DNA of 64,000 nucleotides from Candidatus Butyricicoccus avistercoris (GTDB lineage: Bacteria; Bacillota; Clostridia; Oscillospirales; Butyricicoccaceae), in assembly GCA_019113005.1 (NCBI GenBank), contig DXIE01000057.1, positions 1 through 64,000 on the forward strand, in the 5' to 3' direction. Under the pieces are notes generated by a model. The model saw only the letters and a list, made by a program, of their open reading frames with translations, searched no databases and was not told the origin of the DNA. This document shows positions 51,961 through 59,011 of this stretch, piece after piece (positions within the stretch are counted from its first letter, which is position 1; every line of letters starts with the position of its first letter). The position numbers and the translations under genes are program-made.

Positions 51961-53136
51961 TTAACTTTCTGGCAAAGACTGAATAAGTGCTTCCATTCGG
52001 TTAGCACTGTTTTGCTGCATCATATCGCTGACATGTGCATATGTCTTTAAGGTAAATGAAGCGGCATAATGTCCGAGGTTGGTTTGAACGGTTTTTATGT
52101 CATCGCCGTTTTCAAGAGATATTGTTGCAAATGAATGACGTAATGAGTGGAATGTTCTATCACCCATACCACAGGAGCGTAAAACCCTTTTTAGATGCTT
52201 ATATATAGTGCGTCTGTTTAAAGGTTTGCCGAAATCATTTGTAAATACGAGTCCCCATTCATTATCCCAAACAGGTTCGGCAATTTGCTCCATACGGTGC
52301 TGTAAATTCTGTTGCTGCTTTAATGCATTTATAGCACTTTCAGCAAGAATGACACGGCGTTCTTTACCCTCTTTAGGTGGTGCAAGATAATAACTAAAAT
52401 CGCCTTTTACTTGTCTTTGCTGTAACTGACAACGTATGTAAATACAGTTATTTTGCCAGTCAATATCTTCCCAACGAAGCCCAAGTATTTCAGCCTGACG
52501 AAGTCCAGAAAATATATCAACAAAGAAGATATTGCGAAAAGGTTCTTTTTCTATCGCTTTTAAAAATGTGGATAGCTCACTGGTGGTTATAGGCTTTATT
52601 TGCTTTTGAATAACTCTAGGCAGAGTACAGTGGTTGGATATATTCTTTATCAGAATTTCGTCACGTACAGCTGCATCTAAAAGCCCATGCAGCACACCAT
52701 GTATATTGCGAATAGTTTTAGGTGAAAGCTCTTTTCCGCCTTGCCCAAGTGAGGATATAAAAGCCTGTACATCTCTATGTGAGAGTTTTGAAAGCTTAAT
52801 ACTACCCAGAGCGGGAAGTATATGCTTATCAAGAGCAATTTTATATGATTGCTGAGTATAAGGTGATAGAGTAGATACATAGTGAGCCACATATTCTTTA
52901 GAATAGTCGGTTAACGTAAGTTTTGACGGCTCTTGAAAAGTTCCACGGTCGATAGAAGCTGTTATTGCACGAAGTCTTTCTGCAACTTCTTTTTGAGTTT
53001 TGCCATATATAGTGTGTCTGCGTAACTTGCCTGTTTTTGGGTCTCTGCCGTTACAGTATTGACCTTGCCAGCGACCATCTGAGCGTTTAACAATGCTGCC
53101 GCTTCCTAATTCTCTGCGTGATGATTTTCTTGCCAT
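51961..53136 (-). CDS. Tyrosine recombinase / phage-type integrase
   Basis: GSGSIVKRSDGRWQGQYCNGRDPKTGKLRR (AP2-like arm-binding N-terminus), SAM-like core, R...HSLRHSFATISLENGDDIKTVQTNLGHY. Start at 53136 (aggaggaaaatattATG). Confidence 0.95.
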   Translation of the reverse strand: MARKSSRRELGSGSIVKRSDGRWQGQYCNGRDPKTGKLRRHTIYGKTQKEVAERLRAITASIDRGTFQEPSKLTLTDYSKEYVAHYVSTLSPYTQQSYKIALDKHILPALGSIKLSKLSHRDVQAFISSLGQGGKELSPKTIRNIHGVLHGLLDAAVRDEILIKNISNHCTLPRVIQKQIKPITTSELSTFLKAIEKEPFRNIFFVDIFSGLRQAEILGLRWEDIDWQNNCIYIRCQLQQRQVKGDFSYYLAPPKEGKERRVILAESAINALKQQQNLQHRMEQIAEPVWDNEWGLVFTNDFGKPLNRRTIYKHLKRVLRSCGMGDRTFHSLRHSFATISLENGDDIKTVQTNLGHYAASFTLKTYAHVSDMMQQNSANRMEALIQSLPES

Positions 53137-53171
53137 AATATTTTCCTCCTGATAATGAAAATTTGTGATAT

Positions 53172-53201
53172 AAAAAGCGGCTTGCAATTAAGCAAGCCGC
53201 T
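53172..53201 (-). terminator. Strong terminator at the truncation point of the amidotransferase fragment
   Basis: Minus strand AGCGGCTTGCttaattGCAAGCCGCTTTTTA. Confidence 0.85.
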
Positions 53202-53467
53202 AGAGGGTTATGATTCAATGCACTGCCCTGAGTGGTCATTCTTGTATGCCCCATAATGGTTTTTACACTATCAGGCACACAGATGTTAAGTTTATGAGCT
53301 GGAACAGGGCGTTTATAAATTTTGAGATTTCCGCCTAAGTTATAAGCTATTCCAGTTGCATCTGTACCACGACATTCGCATACGTTTGCAAGTGTGTTTA
53401 AAATTTTGTTTTTCTTTTTTGCGGTCAATGCATTATCAAAATCGATAAGACCAAATAAACTGCACAT
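53201..53467 (-). pseudogene. Truncated class II glutamine amidotransferase (N-terminal portion only)
   Basis: aggaggtattttATGTGCAGT gives MCSLFGLIDF (Cys2 nucleophile) ... RGTDATGIAY ... MGHTRMTTQGS. The canonical continuation is absent and the frame runs into a terminator and the integrase leader. Confidence 0.75.
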
Positions 53468-53480
53468 AAAATACCTCCTG

Positions 53481-54569
53481 TTATTGTTCCACCGGTTCAT
53501 TTACATATAAACGACGTTCTTTAAGATACTGAATAAGTTCTGGCTCGGAAATCAGTTCAAGGAAATCGAACCAGCTCATATCTTGTAAATCGGTATCATG
53601 TAAAGAAAGAGCTACCTCACAGAGATGATTCACAAACTGCAAAGTAGCTTTTAAAGTATTTAGTTTTAGTGTACCTCTGAATAATCTGAGCTCTACGGTT
53701 TCGCTGTTTGTAAGATTTACTGCTGTGTATCTGCCAGCACATGAGTTTTTAGCATGGTCAATTTGCTCCTTAGGACAGAGCTTCATGCCGTAGCGAGCTG
53801 CCCAACGATTAAGCTGACTTTTTGTTCTGCGGCTAAATCTTAAAAGTTCAGGCCAGAACTTTTCTACAAAGAATACAAGTCTGGCAATACATTCCTCTTG
53901 TGCTGCATATGTTGAGCCAAAAGCTGTTCGGTTAATATGTACATGTAAACCGCATGTTTCTGAGCTATGACTGAGATAACAAAGACTTTTAGCTTCATAT
54001 AAAATATCAGCCCAAGGCATATCATTTATATGATATTCAAGTGTCATAGGGTGGGTGACAAGCTCTAAGCCTTCGTTTAAACTGCCATCGGTTTTGATAT
54101 ACAGGTTTTCAGCTCTATCGTTTGCAACTTCAAGCAATGCCTGAGCGTTATCGTTATCGGTTCCGCCGTCATCAATTTCAAGTTCAACTCCAAAATAGCG
54201 GTTACATTTTCCGTGAAAGATTAAAGTATCAGGTACATAATTGTACTCATGAATGGTGTTTCTATGGCTTTGCCAGCAGTCATAGCATAAAGGACGGTCA
54301 GGGTCATCGTTTGCATAGTAAGTGTTGTCTGTATGTATTATTGTTTCGCAATTTTCACAGGTATAATAGTGATTTGAGAAACAATCACGGCATAAAGTTA
54401 CAGTTCCATCGGTTATTGTGTCCTCAATGTATACATACTCATGACAGTGCTCACAGGTAGTTGTTAAATTATCGGCACAATCAGGGCATAATAGGTCATC
54501 ACCTACATAAATAACGTCATCAAGGCTAAATTCAACGCCACAGTTGTTACAAATAAAAGTTTCTCGCAT
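53481..54569 (-). CDS. Amidoligase-family protein with N-terminal tandem zinc-binding (CxxC) repeats
   Basis: MRETFICNNCG...CPDC...CEHCHEY...CENCE; RYFGVELEIDDGG; KTDGSL..GLELVTHP; CGLHVHINR; TVELRLFRGTL. Confidence 0.82.
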   Translation of the reverse strand: MRETFICNNCGVEFSLDDVIYVGDDLLCPDCADNLTTTCEHCHEYVYIEDTITDGTVTLCRDCFSNHYYTCENCETIIHTDNTYYANDDPDRPLCYDCWQSHRNTIHEYNYVPDTLIFHGKCNRYFGVELEIDDGGTDNDNAQALLEVANDRAENLYIKTDGSLNEGLELVTHPMTLEYHINDMPWADILYEAKSLCYLSHSSETCGLHVHINRTAFGSTYAAQEECIARLVFFVEKFWPELLRFSRRTKSQLNRWAARYGMKLCPKEQIDHAKNSCAGRYTAVNLTNSETVELRLFRGTLKLNTLKATLQFVNHLCEVALSLHDTDLQDMSWFDFLELISEPELIQYLKERRLYVNEPVEQ

Positions 54570-54582
54570 TTTTAGCTCCTCC

Positions 54583-54873
54583 TTAATATTCTTCGGATAG
54601 CAGCATTGTGCTATGGGTTTGGTCATCAATTACAAATATTTTAGCGGTTACAGCATTTTTGCATTCCAAGCAAAGTTCATATTTATATGGTGGTTGTTCT
54701 TGCTTATGGCAAATATACTGTTTTCCGTCTGGTTGCTTTTCAAGCTCAAAGACCTGCAAATAATCTTTGTTTTCTACTTCCATCTGATGAATCATAAACC
54801 ACATAAGGTTTATAAGCCATGGTGGTATATTTCTAGATATACCTTTTGTGATGTAATGTGGATTGTTGAACAT
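54583..54873 (-). CDS. DUF960-like mobile-element protein
   Basis: MFNNPHYITKGISRNIPPWLINLMWFMIHQMEVENKDYLQVFEL...ICHKQEQPPYKYE. Start revised to 54873. Confidence 0.75.
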   Translation of the reverse strand: MFNNPHYITKGISRNIPPWLINLMWFMIHQMEVENKDYLQVFELEKQPDGKQYICHKQEQPPYKYELCLECKNAVTAKIFVIDDQTHSTMLLSEEY

Positions 54874-54894
54874 TTTAAAATCACTCCTTATGGA

Positions 54895-54930
54895 TATAAA
54901 AATAGCCACAAGGAAATACACCTTGTGGCT
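54895..54930 (-). terminator. Terminator for the XRE gene
   Basis: AGCCACAAGGtgtatttCCTTGTGGCTATTTTTATA on the minus strand. Confidence 0.7.
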
Positions 54931-54974
54931 TCATATATATAGTATGTAGTTGGATAAGAGGAGTGAATCAGATT

Positions 54975-55307
54975 TTATTTTTCAAGAGTTAGTACATTTT
55001 GCAAGATAATGCTTATTTTATTAACGCTTTCTAAAGGCAAACCTTTAATTTGATTATATATATGTGTAAGTGCAGCTTGCTTTTCGTCTGTAATTTCTGT
55101 ATTTGGTTCAAAAAACTCTGCCAGTGAAATGCCCAATGCGTGGGTTATTTTCTCCAACGTTTTGATTGTCGGATTTTTTAGTCCACGCTCCAGATGACCA
55201 AGAAATGCAGGATTTATTTCTGCCTGCAAAGCTAAATTTTCTTGGCTTAAACCGTTTTTGGTGCGAAAATATTTTATTCTTTCTCCAACATTTATTTCAT
55301 TATACAT
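54975..55307 (-). CDS. XRE family HTH transcriptional regulator
   Basis: NVGERIKYFRTKNGLSQENLALQAEINPAFLGHLERGLKNPTIKTLEKI HTH_3. Start at 55307 (MYNEIN). Confidence 0.9.
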   Translation of the reverse strand: MYNEINVGERIKYFRTKNGLSQENLALQAEINPAFLGHLERGLKNPTIKTLEKITHALGISLAEFFEPNTEITDEKQAALTHIYNQIKGLPLESVNKISIILQNVLTLEK

Positions 55308-55417
55308 GTTAACACCTGCCTTTAGATAATAGCATATCTTGACAATTAGTATGTAACAAACTACAATAGATATTATAAAAAGATATCTATAAGTATTAAA
55401 ATGCATGAGGTGGATAA

Positions 55418-56011
55418 ATGAGATACTGTACTAAATGTGGAAAAGAGTTAGAAGATAATATGTTATTTTGTTCTGAATGTGGAAATCCTACATTCTATAA
55501 TGAATCTATAAGTAACATGGATAAAAAAGCTAAAAGAAAAAAATATGGTGCTTTGGCATTGGCAGCAGCCTTCATATTTATTTGGTTAGTTGCTGATGCA
55601 GACAATATAAAAGAAAAGGTTAATAGTGTTTTTGGAGATGTTATAGTTACAGATGAAATAACAGGAAATATGGGAACGTTAGATGGGCAGATTATAGTTT
55701 CTGGTGTAAAAAATGTTTATTTTGATACATATAGTAGAAGTATTTCTTTTGGTGAGGCTTTGGATTATGGTACAAAAAATGTTGTGTGGGATTGTACATC
55801 AAGGTCAGATGGTCAGGTGTTTATTGTTTTGACAGGAGAATACGCAAGTGTTGAAGGAGGGCAATTTACACTTGAGCTTCAAGCTCAAACGAATGGAGAT
55901 TATGTGTATGTTGAGGTCGTTTCTGGCGAATTTTTGTCTGAATTAGTTCAATTAAGCAATGCTACTATACTTTCTACAATATATAGTATAGCCGAGCAAA
56001 ATATGAACTAA
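55418..56011 (+). CDS. Zinc-ribbon, single-TM protein with unknown extracytoplasmic domain
   Basis: MRYCTKCGKELEDNMLFCSECG, TM (GALALAAAFIFIWLVA), then a beta-rich domain. Confidence 0.75.
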   Translation: MRYCTKCGKELEDNMLFCSECGNPTFYNESISNMDKKAKRKKYGALALAAAFIFIWLVADADNIKEKVNSVFGDVIVTDEITGNMGTLDGQIIVSGVKNVYFDTYSRSISFGEALDYGTKNVVWDCTSRSDGQVFIVLTGEYASVEGGQFTLELQAQTNGDYVYVEVVSGEFLSELVQLSNATILSTIYSIAEQNMN

Positions 56012-56040
56012 AAAGTTTTTTAACGAAGGTGGTTATTTTT

Positions 56041-57255
56041 ATGATTTGCAATAAATGTGGTAAAAACATAGATGAAGGAATTAAATTTTGCCCTTTTTGT
56101 GGAGAAGAAGTAAAAACTCAATTATCAGATAATTTAAAAAATGATATAGAAGATAATAAATCAAAAAAATTAAAGAGTTTAAAAATAGTATTGAGTGTGA
56201 TAATAAGTGTTTTAGTTTTGGTTTTTATAGCTAGTAAAATATATATTTATAGCATACCAGAGTTAGAAAATATACAAGATATTGATGATTTAATAGCAGC
56301 TTATCAGGCAATAGAAGATAATAATACATCTGAATATAAAACAGATGAAAATATGATAGAAAAACTGCAAAAATATGATAAATTTGGTCAAGTAGATGGA
56401 CTAAGATATGCAGTGAATGGTAAAACAGCAATAGTTATACCTGGTAAAGAATTTATGCAGATTGCAGACCCTGAAACAGAAGATACAGATGAGTTTAAAT
56501 TTAATAATAATGTTTCAGATATAAAAATACCTAAAAAATTAAGATATAACGGTGAAATCATTGAGGTAATAGCAATAGCTGACTACGCTTTTCAAAATTC
56601 GGTAGATTTAGTACAAGTTAAGATACCAGATACTGTAAAAGAAATTGGAAAAAATGCGTTTAAAAATTGCATTTCATTGCAAACAATAAATATACCAGAA
56701 GGTGTGAATAAAATAAATGACTTTACATTTATGGGTTGTTTGTATTTAAAGCAAGTTGTCATTCCAGACAGTGTAATTAAAATAGGAAATGCAGCATTTT
56801 TAGGTTGTAAGTTATTAAACAATATACAACTTCCAGAAAATATAGTAGATATAGGAGAATTTGCTTTTTCATACTGTACAAGCTTGACAAATATTAAAGT
56901 GCCAGATAAGGTTCAAGTGTTGAAATATGGTGTTTTTTCAGATTGTTATAGTTTAAAAACAGTTAGGTATCCGAAAAATATAAAGGGAATTGAAGAATAT
57001 GCATTTTGGCAGTGTAATTCATTAACTGAGATTAACATACCAGATGGTGCTGAATATATTGGAAATAATGCGTTTTTGGGTTGCTATTCTATGAAAAAAG
57101 CATACATACCAACAAGTGTTGATAAAATAGGTGAAAGCGTATTCCAATATTGTGAATCGTTATCAGAAATAGAACTTCCTAATAATCTTGCAAAAGAAGA
57201 TAATTATGGCATATGGCGATTAAATACTAAAGCAAAGGTAAACATAATAAGTTGA
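56041..57255 (+). CDS. Zinc-ribbon, single-TM protein with BspA-type leucine-rich repeats (LRR_5)
   Basis: MICNKCGKNIDEGIKFCPFCGEE; TM; repeated IPDxVxxIGxxAFxxCxSLxxIxIP. ATG at 56041 preferred over GTG 56029. Confidence 0.88.
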   Translation: MICNKCGKNIDEGIKFCPFCGEEVKTQLSDNLKNDIEDNKSKKLKSLKIVLSVIISVLVLVFIASKIYIYSIPELENIQDIDDLIAAYQAIEDNNTSEYKTDENMIEKLQKYDKFGQVDGLRYAVNGKTAIVIPGKEFMQIADPETEDTDEFKFNNNVSDIKIPKKLRYNGEIIEVIAIADYAFQNSVDLVQVKIPDTVKEIGKNAFKNCISLQTINIPEGVNKINDFTFMGCLYLKQVVIPDSVIKIGNAAFLGCKLLNNIQLPENIVDIGEFAFSYCTSLTNIKVPDKVQVLKYGVFSDCYSLKTVRYPKNIKGIEEYAFWQCNSLTEINIPDGAEYIGNNAFLGCYSMKKAYIPTSVDKIGESVFQYCESLSEIELPNNLAKEDNYGIWRLNTKAKVNIIS

Positions 57256-57274
57256 TTAAAAGAGGCGATATAAT

Positions 57275-58237
57275 ATGTTTTGCACGAATTGTGGTACAAA
57301 AGTGAACGATGAAAATAAGTTTTGTCCTAATTGTGGTAAACAATTAGAAAATCAAACAGCACAAACTGTAAATAGCACGAAAAATGGCACAAATGAATTT
57401 TATAGGGTAGACCCTGAGGAATCTAAGAAAAAGATAATCGGAAATAACATAGATTATTATTTAAAGCAGTTCAATGATTTAAAATATGGTTCTCGTAGCA
57501 AAATGAATTGGGTTTCATTTTTTTTTAGTTTACTTCATGCATGCTATCGCAATGTTTGGAAGGATTGGCTTAAAAAGCTATGGAAACCATTAGTCTTACA
57601 GTTTGTATGTGCGTTTTTAGGCTCGTTGCTCTTTTTTAAACAGCCGACAGTTGCAATATTTTTGTTTTTTGCGGTGTTTATAGGCTTTATATGGCAAATC
57701 GTAGGACAAATATTGTTTGCTAAAAACTTCAATAACATTTACATGAGCCATGTAGAGCAAAAGCTAGCTCAAAAAGATATAACACCAGACCCATCACCAG
57801 TTAGAGTTGTTATTTGTTGGGCTATATATGTTGTGTTTATGATAATTTGTGGAGTAATATCAACTGCATTATTTTTTAACTTAAATGCTGTTAATGCAAA
57901 CTTTTATGATAATTACTATAGTGAATATGAATATAATAATGACGCACAGGAGGAAGTTTATCAACAAGAAACTGCATATTTAGAAGATTATTGGAGTGAG
58001 GCAATATATGTTGATTTAACAGCTACTGTAAATACTTCGTATGCTTCTGGTATAATTCTGAAAGATGGACCTGACAATGGATATGCAGATATAAATATGC
58101 CTATAATACCAAATGGAACAGATGTTCAGATTTATTATCAAATTGAAATTATGACTGATTACTATTGGTTTTATGTTCAATATGGTGATTATGGTGGTTG
58201 GATTGATATGTATTCTTTGGATTTACATGCACAATAA
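57275..58237 (+). CDS. Zinc-ribbon multi-TM protein with C-terminal SH3-like domain
   Basis: MFCTNCGTKVNDENKFCPNCGKQLE; 3-4 TM segments; C-terminal ATVNTSYASGIILKDGPD...WFYVQYGDYGGWIDMYSLDL. Confidence 0.78.
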   Translation: MFCTNCGTKVNDENKFCPNCGKQLENQTAQTVNSTKNGTNEFYRVDPEESKKKIIGNNIDYYLKQFNDLKYGSRSKMNWVSFFFSLLHACYRNVWKDWLKKLWKPLVLQFVCAFLGSLLFFKQPTVAIFLFFAVFIGFIWQIVGQILFAKNFNNIYMSHVEQKLAQKDITPDPSPVRVVICWAIYVVFMIICGVISTALFFNLNAVNANFYDNYYSEYEYNNDAQEEVYQQETAYLEDYWSEAIYVDLTATVNTSYASGIILKDGPDNGYADINMPIIPNGTDVQIYYQIEIMTDYYWFYVQYGDYGGWIDMYSLDLHAQ

Positions 58238-58263
58238 TGAAATTTAATTAATATAATAAATAA

Positions 58264-58320
58264 AATACCCCTAAAGCAGAAAACGATGAATAAAACCGAA
58301 CTACTTTAGGGGTTATTTTA
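58264..58320. terminator. Long hairpin, likely bidirectional terminator
   Basis: TAAAATACCCCTAAAG...CTTTAGGGGTTATTTTA. Confidence 0.65.
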
Positions 58321-58340
58321 AGTTCTATAATTAAATACAT

Positions 58341-58376
58341 AAAGGGGCAGTGTTTATTCATTGCCCCTTTAATTTA
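58341..58376. terminator. Second hairpin terminator
   Basis: AAAGGGGCAgtgtttattcatTGCCCCTTT. Confidence 0.7.
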
Positions 58377-58420
58377 TGCTGTGTTATAATAAAAATAATA
58401 ACATAATTTGGAGATTAAAA

Positions 58421-59011
58421 ATGAAAAATAGTACAATAGATTATTATAATACTAATGCTGAAAAGTTTGTTAATGATACAATAAATGTTGAATTTACAGA
58501 TATACAGAATAAATTTATAGGCAAACTACATAGCGGGGCAATGATTTTAGATTTTGGTTGTGGCTCAGGTAGAGATACAAAGTACTTTATTTCAAGAGGG
58601 TATCAAGTAGATGCAATAGACGGTTCTAAAGAGCTTTGCAAGATTGCGACGGAATACACAGGCATTGAAGTGAAAAATATATATTTTGAGGATTTTAAAG
58701 AGCAAAATAAATACGATGCCATATGGGCATGTTCATCTATACTTCATCTTGCAAGAAACGATTTAAAAAATGTGATAAAAAATATGGTAATAACATTGAA
58801 AGACAATGGAGTTATATATACTTCTTTTAAGTATGGTACTTTTGAAGGTGAGAGAAACGGAAGATACTTCACTGATATGACTGAAAAGAGTTTTAATGAA
58901 TTGATACATGATATAAATGGTGTAATTATCGAAGAATACTGGGTGACAGGTGATGCTAGACCGGAAAGAGGAAATGAAAAATGGCTCAACCTAATATTGA
59001 GAAAGAAATAG
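58421..59011 (+). CDS. Class I SAM-dependent methyltransferase
   Basis: MILDFGCGSGRDTKYFISRGYQVDAIDGSKELCKIA motif I; YDAIWACSSILHL. Start at 58421 (ttggagattaaaaATG). Confidence 0.88.
   Translation: MKNSTIDYYNTNAEKFVNDTINVEFTDIQNKFIGKLHSGAMILDFGCGSGRDTKYFISRGYQVDAIDGSKELCKIATEYTGIEVKNIYFEDFKEQNKYDAIWACSSILHLARNDLKNVIKNMVITLKDNGVIYTSFKYGTFEGERNGRYFTDMTEKSFNELIHDINGVIIEEYWVTGDARPERGNEKWLNLILRKK

Noticed and set aside
53223-53240. CTGAGTGGTC shared with the D-arm of tRNA-Ser (GGCTGAGTGGTCGAAGG), considered as an att core
   Set aside because: Only about 10 bp, on the opposite side of the integrase from the tRNA 3' end, and fully explained as the reverse complement of the conserved MTTQ codons of the GATase.
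56560-57200. DNA-level tandem repeats in the 56 kb gene
   Set aside because: Protein-level BspA-type leucine-rich repeats; nucleotide identity between units is low.
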